NCBI GenBank assembly: GCA_947478955.1
Contig: CANJXJ010000005.1
Coordinates: 1 to 47,859 of the forward strand
Length of the DNA: 47,859 nt
From: Alphaproteobacteria bacterium
GTDB lineage: Bacteria; Pseudomonadota; Alphaproteobacteria; Paracaedibacterales; CAITNM01
Reading direction: 5' to 3'
Shown: positions 25,787-33,079 of the stretch, in pieces
Layout of the letters: the number at the start of each line of letters is the position of its first letter
How positions within the stretch are numbered: the stretch's first letter is position 1
Program-made: the position numbers and the translations under genes
The notes under the pieces: model-generated
Databases searched by the model: none
What the model saw: the letters and a program-made list of their open reading frames with translations, nothing else
Told to the model about the DNA's origin: nothing

Positions 25787-26665
25787 TTAGTACCTACCAA
25801 AAAATAGCCCCCTAAGACCATCTGCCTGAGCAGGAAAATAGTTAAATGGACCTTTATTGAAAGATAGGCCTGTACCAGCCAATATTCCTTCTATCGCTGC
25901 AATTCTTTCTGCACTAAAGCCAGAAGCATCATGAACTTGTGCAATAAAACAATTCGAAGGTTTTACTGTACCAGCTGCAAAGACACTCTTGCCCCTAAAT
26001 AATTCAAATGCCGCAAGGTAAGTTTTTACTACATATTCATCACCTAGTTCCCAGCCTATAGGTCCAAATGTAGCAGCACTTATAGAGGGGATAGACCATG
26101 TTTCTGAAACAGTGATCTCAGTCATGTCACCAAGGTTTAGACTTCTGTACACATCAGCAATGCTCTTTTGTCCAGCAAGAAAATCACCTTCTGCAGATAG
26201 AGGTGCTATAGCTCCAGGCATATACCCTGCAGGAGCGGTAGTGACTTTCTCTAGTTCTCTGCCAGACGATAAAGTTTTTATTAAAACACGTAACACGGAA
26301 GAACTAGTATATCTAGCGGCCATGATTCCCATGTTTGCACGCCATTTCCCCATATCCAAAACTCCTGAAGAATCCATTGCCCCGGTAGTTTTTTGTATAA
26401 CACCAGAAAATAGATGATTTGATATATCTCGCTCAGTAATTGTACTCATTTCGAACAATTTATCACCAACTCTGTAAGCAGCGACACATGTACCGCCATC
26501 TCTCATTTCTAATTGTACATGCACAACCGCCGCCACTGCAGGAACATCCACAGCTACTGGAACAGCCAAAGCAAGATGCGCAACACCATCCTCTAGCGCA
26601 GGAACCCCATCCATTGCAAACACTTGGCCCACAAGCATTGCCATTACTAATAGTATTTTTTTCAT
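25787..26665 (-). CDS. Secreted protein, unknown
   Basis: A 292-aa protein with a clear signal peptide (MKKILLVMAMLVGQVFA) and an Ala/Val-rich stretch just after it. The mature part holds two cysteines (residue about 60 and one near 245, in SNCFIAQV). I recognise no domain. AAGGGG lies before ATG 26665 and a strong terminator follows the stop, so this is a real single-gene transcription unit. It joins several other exported proteins of unknown role in this window (4306, 19987, 29285, 44989). Confidence 0.7.
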   Translation of the reverse strand: MKKILLVMAMLVGQVFAMDGVPALEDGVAHLALAVPVAVDVPAVAAVVHVQLEMRDGGTCVAAYRVGDKLFEMSTITERDISNHLFSGVIQKTTGAMDSSGVLDMGKWRANMGIMAARYTSSSVLRVLIKTLSSGRELEKVTTAPAGYMPGAIAPLSAEGDFLAGQKSIADVYRSLNLGDMTEITVSETWSIPSISAATFGPIGWELGDEYVVKTYLAAFELFRGKSVFAAGTVKPSNCFIAQVHDASGFSAERIAAIEGILAGTGLSFNKGPFNYFPAQADGLRGLFFGRY

Positions 26666-26731
26666 AAAATCCCCTTTAAAAATTTAATATCTGATCTTGT
26701 GTACTGAATTTTGTACCCATATGCAACCAAT

Positions 26732-26758
26732 AAAAAAAACCCGCCACAAGGGCGGGTT
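26732..26758 (-). terminator. Intrinsic terminator downstream of the porin
   Basis: Stem AACCCGCC/GGCGGGTT with a 5-nt loop, followed on the minus strand by a run of eight T-rich bases. It lies about 118 bp past the porin stop, beyond a complete hairpin-repeat unit. Confidence 0.88.
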
Positions 26759-26801
26759 CTTGATTTGCAATTATCAACGTGCGCTGCCTTTCTAGTGTTT
26801 G

Positions 26802-26869
26802 TGGATCCTCTGGTCAAGCCAGAGGAAAACTAGAAGGCAATTTTCCCTACGACTTGATCGTAGGGTCCA
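26802..26869. repeat. Single complete hairpin-repeat unit in the porin 3' region
   Basis: A compact 68-bp unit. Module 1 is TGGA + TCCTCTGG + TCAAG + CCAGAGGA + AAACT. Module 2, reversed, ends in CCCTACGA + CTTGA + TCGTAGGG + TCCA. Both stems are perfect. It sits 6 bp past the porin stop and before its terminator, so it should be transcribed as part of the porin 3' untranslated region. Confidence 0.88.
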
Positions 26870-26875
26870 TTAATG

Positions 26876-28195
26876 TTAGAAACTTAACTTCGTTCCAACA
26901 ACCACTGCTGCACCCGAGTTAGAAGGCGTTACAGCTTTAGAGTCATTTTTGTATTTCTTCGTTGTGCCAACAAACTTAGCATAACTCTTATCGGTTGACA
27001 TTTTGAACAAGTCAACTTCTCCGAAGAACTTCAGACCTTGCAAAGCGTTAAAGTCAATCGTTGCTGAAACGACATCACTTTTTGCCTTACCATTAACCGC
27101 ACCATAGTTTGCAGTACCTGGCAATTTTGGCAACGTACGCGATGTAGTAAAATACCCCACTGCAAACTGGTAAGCGCCAACTGTGTATTGACCAGCCACG
27201 TTCCAAGCTTTACCTGCATCACCTGATCTATAACCATAGGTGTTCGTTTTGGGCAAACGACTTTGTCCGTTCAAAATAAGACCGCTTGCAAATCTCCATT
27301 GGTCAAACCCTACAGCTGCTGTAAATTGATTGGATCTTGCACTGCGAACACTTTTAATTTTCAAGAACTCCAACTGACTATCATCGTATGCGCCAGAAAC
27401 ATTTTCTTCACCCCACTTTGGTGAACCACGTTTGGTGTTTTCTTGAATATAAATAGCAGCCAAAGCCATGTTCCAGGTTTTGAAATCAGCCTTATAGTTT
27501 ACACCCAAGGAAACGTTGTTCATTCCATAAGGAGCTGTACCTTTGCTTGGATAAATTCCACTTTCGTGACCATAGGTATTGTCTGGAGATGCACCGGAGT
27601 TATCTAAGCTAGCCATACCATAACGAGTGGTATTAGGTGTGAAAGCAAGACCAACCTGGAATCCAGCAAAAGTCGGTGTATAGTATACCATTTTTGTGGC
27701 TTTACTTGTTTGGCCGTACATTTGCACGCCGCTGATCACACCTTCTGAGGTATTTACCATATTAGGGAAAGTTCCATCAATTGTAAGGGCGCCGCCTAAC
27801 AAATTAAAACCACTTTCTGTCATGGTGTCTTCAGGACCCGTTAAGTTACCAACTTGGAAAATACCCCAACTATCATGTAAAAACTCAATATAGTTCTGGG
27901 TAAAATAAATTGGAGAGCCTGATGTACTCTTTCCACCAGGATAAGATTCCATCGCCCCACGGTACTTATATTGAAGACCATCGGCTGACTTACCTTTTGC
28001 GGTAAAGAAGATGTTCGATGCACCTATGGCTAAATGAGGACCACCGCCCTTACCATTAAGGTTATTTTGTTGACTTGCACCACCTGCAACCATTGCAGTA
28101 AATCCATTGATTTGAAGAGTTGGAGCTTGAGCTGACTCAGCAACCAAACAAGAACTCAATATAGCTGTTGCTACGAAAGCAAATTTTTTTGACAT
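26876..28195 (-). CDS. Outer-membrane porin (general Gram-negative porin type)
   Basis: About 439 aa from ATG 28195, with a signal peptide (SKKFAFVATAILSSCLVAESAQA) and then alternating amphipathic beta-strand sequence with porin hallmarks: LQINGFTAMVAGG at the mature start, GLQYKYRGAMESYPGG, WGIFQVGNLTGPED, YYTPTFAGFQVGLAFTPN and a terminal GTKLSF ending in Phe as required for outer-membrane assembly. It belongs to the Porin_4-like group common in alphaproteobacteria. An upstream ATG at 28210 would add five residues, but the promoter at 28229-28257 leaves only about 11 nt before it, so I prefer 28195. It is transcribed alone, with a repeat unit and a terminator downstream. Confidence 0.88.
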   Translation of the reverse strand: MSKKFAFVATAILSSCLVAESAQAPTLQINGFTAMVAGGASQQNNLNGKGGGPHLAIGASNIFFTAKGKSADGLQYKYRGAMESYPGGKSTSGSPIYFTQNYIEFLHDSWGIFQVGNLTGPEDTMTESGFNLLGGALTIDGTFPNMVNTSEGVISGVQMYGQTSKATKMVYYTPTFAGFQVGLAFTPNTTRYGMASLDNSGASPDNTYGHESGIYPSKGTAPYGMNNVSLGVNYKADFKTWNMALAAIYIQENTKRGSPKWGEENVSGAYDDSQLEFLKIKSVRSARSNQFTAAVGFDQWRFASGLILNGQSRLPKTNTYGYRSGDAGKAWNVAGQYTVGAYQFAVGYFTTSRTLPKLPGTANYGAVNGKAKSDVVSATIDFNALQGLKFFGEVDLFKMSTDKSYAKFVGTTKKYKNDSKAVTPSNSGAAVVVGTKLSF

Positions 28196-28228
28196 TTTAT
28201 GATAACTCATACATTAAGTTGTGAGATG

Positions 28229-28257
28229 AGTATAGAAAATCAGAAAAATTCTATCAA
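28229..28257 (-). promoter_or_regulatory. Probable sigma70-type promoter of the porin
   Basis: TTGATA (28257-28252) and TATACT (28234-28229) are spaced exactly 17 bp apart on the minus strand, upstream of the porin. Confidence 0.7.
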
Positions 28258-28349
28258 TGTTGCATGAGATTTTTGATAAATCTTAATTCCACTTGTAGCT
28301 TAATGAACACATGTGGATAAGGTAAGGAGAACAGGCGTCACAGGCAATG

Positions 28350-28421
28350 TTGTCGTGGCTTGCGCCAGCGGAAGTCCATGATGATTAATTCCGCTGGATC
28401 ATCTCTTTCGCAGAGATGGCA
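28350..28421. repeat. REP-like hairpins between porin and sodB
   Basis: CCAGCGGAA and TTCCGCTGG pair across 15 bp, followed by an ATCTC-TTTCGC-AGAGAT hairpin. The layout resembles a diverged member of the REP-type pair at 13651. It occupies most of the 230-bp gap upstream of the porin promoter and just past the sodB stop. Confidence 0.55.
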
Positions 28422-28425
28422 CGAA

Positions 28426-29019
28426 CTATCCCAAATTCTTTTCCACAAAATCCCAATTCACCAAATGATCTAAGAAAACTTGCACAAAGTCAGCGCGACG
28501 ATTTTGATAATCTAGATAATATGCATGCTCCCAAACATCACACGTTAACAAAGCTTTTTGACTATGTACCATTGGCAAATCTGCATTAGGTGTTTTGGTG
28601 ATTTTAAGATCATTACCATCTTGCACCAACCATGCCCAACCACTACCAAACTGCGTAAGTGCTGCTTGTTTAAAATCGGCAGCAAATTTTTCATAACTAC
28701 CAAAACTTGCTGTAATTTTTTCGGCAAGCATGCCTGTAGGTGCGCCACCGCCATTTGGCTTCATGCAATTCCAAAAGAAAGTATGGTTCCACACCTGGGC
28801 TGCATTATTAAAAATGCCAGCCATATCAGCTTTGCCAGCAGACATATTAATAAGGTCTTCTAAGCTTTTTGATTCATGTTCAGTACCCGCCACCAAATTA
28901 TTTAAATTTGTTACATATGTTTGGTGATGCTTTTCATGGTGAAACTCAAGAGTTTGCTCACCAATGTGGGGAACAAGCGCATTTTTTGCATAAGGAAGCG
29001 GGGGGAGAGTAAAAGCCAT
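28426..29019 (-). CDS. sodB: Superoxide dismutase (Fe type)
   Basis: A 197-aa Fe/Mn-family superoxide dismutase. The metal ligands are all visible: His27 in [11 protein letters not shown], His79 in WNHTFFW, and Asp161 and His165 in [31 protein letters not shown] resembles the iron-using group (Gln two residues before Trp-Asn-His). No signal peptide, so it is cytoplasmic. AGGTG precedes ATG 29019. tRNA-Arg lies just upstream on the same strand. Confidence 0.96.
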   Translation of the reverse strand: MAFTLPPLPYAKNALVPHIGEQTLEFHHEKHHQTYVTNLNNLVAGTEHESKSLEDLINMSAGKADMAGIFNNAAQVWNHTFFWNCMKPNGGGAPTGMLAEKITASFGSYEKFAADFKQAALTQFGSGWAWLVQDGNDLKITKTPNADLPMVHSQKALLTCDVWEHAYYLDYQNRRADFVQVFLDHLVNWDFVEKNLG

Positions 29020-29058
29020 AAATCACCTGATTGATATTGTGAGAGTGTCGCCTTAAGA

Positions 29059-29135
29059 TGGCGCGCCCGAGAAGAGTCGAACTCCTAACCTTCAGATCCG
29101 TAGTCTGACGCTCTATCCAATTGAGCTACGGGCGC
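29059..29135 (-). tRNA. tRNA-Arg (anticodon ACG)
   Basis: A 77-nt cloverleaf on the minus strand. Acceptor GCGCCCG pairs with CGGGCGC, and TA-GCTC follows. The anticodon stem TCAGA/TCTGA encloses CTACGGA, giving ACG, which A-to-I editing lets read CGU/CGC/CGA. T-loop segment GAGTTCGACTC. Discriminator G and encoded CCA (29059-29061). Confidence 0.96.
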
Positions 29136-29284
29136 TAATCTATAGATTTATAGGCAAAAAATTATAGTAAGGCAAGGTTTTTATTTTTTAAAAAGTCTTT
29201 CATTAACGTTTTTTTAACCCTTTCAAGATATTCTAGCCCGGTAGAAATATGTATTTTTTAACCCCCCCTATTAGCGAGGATATG

Positions 29285-30577
29285 ATGAAATTTAAAAATC
29301 TTTCACTAACTTTATTGGCAACTGTTGCCTTTGGTGCTGGAATTTCCAGCGATGTTTCAGCAGCTGCCGCTGCTCCTGTTGCGCCTGTAGCAGCCCCTGT
29401 TGCTCCTGTGGCAGCACCCGCTGCTCCTGTGGCAGCAGTTACTCTAGATTCTAAATTACTTAAACGTTCTGCTGATGAAGCCCATGAAGTTGCAGCTATT
29501 GGTGCTAAAGCAACTAGCGCATTAGATGAAAGACTTGCTGCGGCACGAGCAAAATTTGATGCATTATCCATAGTTGTGAAGGAAAAAACTGAAGAAGGCA
29601 AACAAGCAAGTATTGCGTTAGGTAACCTGCTAGATGCTGCCCGTAAGCAGGTAATTACAGTGCATGATGTAGAAAAATCTCTAACACAAGCAAGGTCAGA
29701 TCTAGAAAGTGATGAAGCATATTTCTTAGTAACCCAGCTTAACGATGCAGATCGTGCTGCTTTAACAAAGCTTTATGCTGATAGCGTGCAAATAGCTGAT
29801 GCAAAACTTAAAGCAGCTCAAAATATTGACAAAATGCAGGGAAATATTAAAAAATCCGCCGATGAACTTCTTGCAAAACAAGCAGAACTTGAGCAATTAC
29901 AAGCAGAAATTTTAGCTGCAGTAGATGCTATGAACGTGGAATACACTCCTCCACAAGCTGAAGTTAAAGGCATAGAGCTAAGCTCACAACAGGCTGCTCT
30001 TGCGGCTGCACAAGCACAGCAAGCTAAGCTTACTTCAGAAGGAGCAACATTAGAGGCCAACATCAAAAGTTCTGACGCTGCGCTTACAAAACTCTCCCAA
30101 CAAATCGATTTAACTAAAAAGTTAGGTGCCGCTGGAAAACTAAAATTGGCTCCTCTACAAGCAGATTTTAAAGCCAAAACCATAGAAAAATCTGGCCATG
30201 CACAAGCTCTTGCTGCAAGCCAACAACAATTAGGCTTAGTAACAGCTCAAATACAGCATTTAACTGACGCTATTGCTGCCTTACAAGCTGATATAGCAAC
30301 AATCCCTGCAGCAGCTCCAGGAGCAGATGTAACGGCTGGTGAAAGCCCTGTAGAAAAAGCAGCCAGAATTGCGCCTTTGAATGCAAGAATTACAAAATTA
30401 AAAGCAACTCAAGATCCTAAGGGCAAACTACAAACAGCCTTAGCAGCAATGCAAGCTAGCGCTGCTGCCTTAGATACACAAGACGCTGCTAAAAAAGAAG
30501 AGTTAGCAAACTTTAAAGCAAAAATTGTTGCAGAACGAGCAGCAGGAAAAGCACCAACTGCAACTCCAGCAGCTTAG
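29285..30577 (+). CDS. Secreted Ala-rich coiled-coil protein, unknown
   Basis: About 430 aa from ATG 29285, chosen because GAGG ends five bases before it; an ATG at 29282 and a longer frame from 29249 are less likely. A signal peptide (KFKNLSLTLLATVAFGAGISS) is followed by a Pro/Ala linker of repeated APVAPVAAP units. Then comes a long region of heptad-like Ala/Leu/Gln/Lys-rich helices (about residues 55-330 and 360-410) predicted by eye to form coiled coils. No cysteine or catalytic motif is seen. It could be a periplasmic structural or surface protein. A strong terminator follows. Codon use is even, and the reverse-strand frame over it is a shadow. Confidence 0.75.
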   Translation: MKFKNLSLTLLATVAFGAGISSDVSAAAAAPVAPVAAPVAPVAAPAAPVAAVTLDSKLLKRSADEAHEVAAIGAKATSALDERLAAARAKFDALSIVVKEKTEEGKQASIALGNLLDAARKQVITVHDVEKSLTQARSDLESDEAYFLVTQLNDADRAALTKLYADSVQIADAKLKAAQNIDKMQGNIKKSADELLAKQAELEQLQAEILAAVDAMNVEYTPPQAEVKGIELSSQQAALAAAQAQQAKLTSEGATLEANIKSSDAALTKLSQQIDLTKKLGAAGKLKLAPLQADFKAKTIEKSGHAQALAASQQQLGLVTAQIQHLTDAIAALQADIATIPAAAPGADVTAGESPVEKAARIAPLNARITKLKATQDPKGKLQTALAAMQASAAALDTQDAAKKEELANFKAKIVAERAAGKAPTATPAA

Positions 30578-30589
30578 GCCGTTACCATC

Positions 30590-30678
30590 GATTAACAAGG
30601 CTTATCAGTTGTTGTTAATCTAACTAGTCAAGCGTCAGAGTAGATGAATCACCTCATCACTCTGGCGCTTTTCTTTTT
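30590..30678 (+). terminator. Tandem hairpins ending in an intrinsic terminator
   Basis: A first hairpin pairs GATTAACAA with TTGTTAATC (about 30592-30621). A second, stronger hairpin pairs AGCGTCAGAGT with ACTCTGGCGCT (30631-30669, one mismatch) and ends in TTTCTTTTT. It terminates the coiled-coil gene. Confidence 0.88.
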
Positions 30679-30734
30679 AGGGCCATTGTAGGTAATGCAG
30701 CCTGCATGTTTCATCCTTTAAGTCTTGGTATTTG

Positions 30735-31195
30735 TGGATCCTCTGGTCAAGCCAGAGGAAAACTGGAGAATTAAAATTGGTAAAAGTTAGAAATAGTAAC
30801 CTTCTTTAGTTTCCATATGGCTTGACCATATGGTCCAGTAAGTAATATCAATATTTTTCAATTGGATCCTCCGGTCAAGCCGGAGGAAAACTGGAGAGGG
30901 GAACTCGAGGAAAGTTAGAAATAGTAATCTTCTTTAGTTTCCGTATGGCTTGACCATATGGTCCAGTGAGTAATATCAATATTTTTCAATTGGATCCTGG
31001 GATCAAGCCGGAGGAAAACTAGAGAATTAAAATTGGGAAAAGTTAGAAATAGTAACCTTCTTTAGTTTCCATATGGCTTGACCATATGGTCCAGTGTGTA
31101 ATGTCAATATTTTTCAATTGGATCCTCCGGTCAAGCCAGAGGAAAACTAGAGAGAGGCACTCCGCAGTCTCCCTACGACTTGATCGTAGGGTCCA
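30735..31195. repeat. Largest hairpin-module array, period exactly 128 bp
   Basis: Units begin at 30735, 30863, 30991 and 31119, so the period is 128 bp three times. Units 1-3 pair a TCAAG-loop hairpin (stems CCTCTGG or CCTCCGG type; unit 3 has a mispaired left arm, CCTGGGA) with a CTTGA-loop hairpin of stem CCATATGG. The shorter unit 4 ends with the CCCTACGA/TCGTAGGG hairpin at 31195. Spacers between modules are also conserved. With the terminator it fills most of the 796-bp gap. 31196-31373 holds the leader of the next gene, and I see no recognised element in it. Confidence 0.9.
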
Positions 31196-31373
31196 CAATA
31201 TACCCCCCACCCAGAGTTATGTAAAAATTCTTGTCATCTACGTAAATCTTTCTAGAAAAATACCGAACGATTGATTTTAGTAAGATCTGGGTGCTAGGCT
31301 TAACCCGAAACTGCGCTCCCTCAACACCTGGAGCAACTTAACCCACACATTTTTTAAAGAAGGATGATAAAAA

Positions 31374-32789
31374 TTGAACAAAAAATCACCCCAGCGTTTT
31401 TTGATTATTGGCTATGGCACCATTGGAAAAGCCACCCTACCCGTTCTGATAAAAGAATTTAAATTGAGTGCTGAACAGATTCAAATTATTTCAGCGGATG
31501 CTACCCATACTGAGCTAACTCAAAAAATGGGTATACACATAACCCAGCTAGCATTGGATCAAACAAACTACCAAGAAGCGATTACGCCCAGATTAGCTGC
31601 GGGTGATATTTTATTAAATTTAGCCGTCAATGTAAGTTCATTAGACCTAATCCGTCTTTGCCAGTCGGTAGGAGCGTTATATATCGATACGTGCATTGAA
31701 CCCTGGGAGGGCCATTACACGAATGAAACCTTGAGCATTTCAGAACGATCAAATTATGCTTTGCGTGAACAAGCTATTGCCCTTAAGGCTGAGTATCCAA
31801 ACGGAACAACGGCAGTGCTAGCGCATGGCGCTAACCCCGGTTTGGTTTCTCATTTTATTAAACAAGCCCTTCTGGACTTGTCACAAAATAGCTTACCTCA
31901 AGATACTGGCGTTTCTACTGAAGTTCCTGCCACTAAGCAAGCATGGGCTGAACTTGCTCAGAGGCTTTGTATAAAATCAATCCACATTGCTGAGTTTGAT
32001 TGGCAAAAAACCAAAGTAAAACGCCAACCTGGGGATTTTTTTTCCACCTGGTCAGCGGAAGGATTCATTAGTGAAGGGTTACAACCCGCTGAATTAGGTT
32101 GGGGTTCCCATGAAAAGCAATTGCCAACGGACGGTAAACAGCACGAATACGGCTGCAAGTCATCAATCTATATTAATAAGCCAGGGTTCTCAACGCGCAT
32201 CCGCACTTGGACACCTATGGCAGGACCTTTTCAAGCCTATTTGGTAACCCACAATGAATCTATATCCATTGCTGACTACTTAACAATAAAATCAAATGAG
32301 CAAGTCACGTATCGGCCAACCGTGTTGTACGCTTATCACCCAAGCAGTGAGGCGGTGTTGTCCGTTCACGAAATGGAGGGTAGAAATTTTTCCATGCCAA
32401 CCAACAAAAGAGTTTTGGTTGATGAAGTTGAAGGTATTGATGAATTGGGCGTGCTGCTGATGGGCCATAATCAGGTTACTTATTGGTATGGTTCTTACCT
32501 TTCAACCGAAGAAGCTAAAACAATTGCGCCTTATAACAATGCGACCAGCTGCCAGGTCGTGGCAGGTCTTATTGGGGCAATCCATTGGGCCATTGATAAT
32601 CCTAATGCAGGTATTGTCGAAGCAGAAGATTTAGACTTTGATTATGTACTGGAAAAAGCAAAACCCTATATGGGGCCAGTTGATGGATTCTATTCAAAAT
32701 GGACACCAATTGCGAACCGGTCTCAATTATTTGAGGAAGATGTGGATTCTGCTTGCCCATGGCAATTTAAGAATTTTCGGGTGGCATAA
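31374..32789 (+). CDS. hss: Homospermidine synthase
   Basis: A 471-aa protein of the bacterial homospermidine synthase family (saccharopine-dehydrogenase-like fold), which uses NAD+ to make homospermidine from putrescine or from spermidine plus putrescine. The Rossmann motif is FLIIGYGTIGKATLPVL (9-25). Other family blocks are YIDTCIEPWEGHY, VLAHGANPGLVSHFIKQAL and NNATSCQVVAGLIGAIHWA. The start is TTG 31374, with AAGAAGGA about nine bases upstream; an ATG at 31364 is out of frame. It is flanked on both sides by hairpin-repeat loci and converges on nrdJ. Confidence 0.92.
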   Translation: MNKKSPQRFLIIGYGTIGKATLPVLIKEFKLSAEQIQIISADATHTELTQKMGIHITQLALDQTNYQEAITPRLAAGDILLNLAVNVSSLDLIRLCQSVGALYIDTCIEPWEGHYTNETLSISERSNYALREQAIALKAEYPNGTTAVLAHGANPGLVSHFIKQALLDLSQNSLPQDTGVSTEVPATKQAWAELAQRLCIKSIHIAEFDWQKTKVKRQPGDFFSTWSAEGFISEGLQPAELGWGSHEKQLPTDGKQHEYGCKSSIYINKPGFSTRIRTWTPMAGPFQAYLVTHNESISIADYLTIKSNEQVTYRPTVLYAYHPSSEAVLSVHEMEGRNFSMPTNKRVLVDEVEGIDELGVLLMGHNQVTYWYGSYLSTEEAKTIAPYNNATSCQVVAGLIGAIHWAIDNPNAGIVEAEDLDFDYVLEKAKPYMGPVDGFYSKWTPIANRSQLFEEDVDSACPWQFKNFRVA

Positions 32790-32799
32790 AACATAGATA

Positions 32800-33016
32800 T
32801 GGACCCTACAATCAAGCGTTACCCCGTTGAAAAACGTGGGTCGTAGGGAGACTAGAAGAATTATCAGTTTTCCTCCGGCTTGACCGGAGGATCCACTTGA
32901 CCCCAGGATCCAATTGAAAAATATTGATATTACTCACTGGACCATATGGTCAAGCCATATGGAAACTAAAGAAGATTACTACTTCTAGTTTTCCTCTGGT
33001 TTAACCAGAGGATCCA
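32800..33016. repeat. Rearranged hairpin-module array between convergent hss and nrdJ
   Basis: The array is in the opposite orientation to the others. It contains a CCCTAC.A hairpin interrupted by about 24 extra bases next to the loop, a CCTCCGG/CCGGAGG hairpin, a half module reading ACTTGACCCCAGGATCC, a perfect CCATATGG-TCAAG-CCATATGG hairpin and a CCTCTGG/CCAGAGG hairpin with loop TTTAA. No other terminator is visible between these convergent genes, so these hairpins may stop transcription. Confidence 0.87.
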
Positions 33017-33079
33017 CCAATATCAAAGCTTCGCAAGTGAAACTTGCACCCTCCATTGATAAGTCTTTCTATAACCTTC

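Noticed and set aside
30735-31195. Rho-independent terminators as the full explanation of the hairpins
   Set aside because: The hairpins lack T runs, occur in multiples, and lie beyond or before proper terminators. A termination role is possible only at 32800-33016.
30735-31195. loxP/dif-like recombination sites (palindromic arms around an asymmetric core)
   Set aside because: Recombinase sites conserve the arms bound by protein; here arms vary and the core is constant, the reverse of expectation.
31196-31373. Riboswitch upstream of homospermidine synthase
   Set aside because: The leader is long, but I could not match it to a known riboswitch consensus or a convincing fold.
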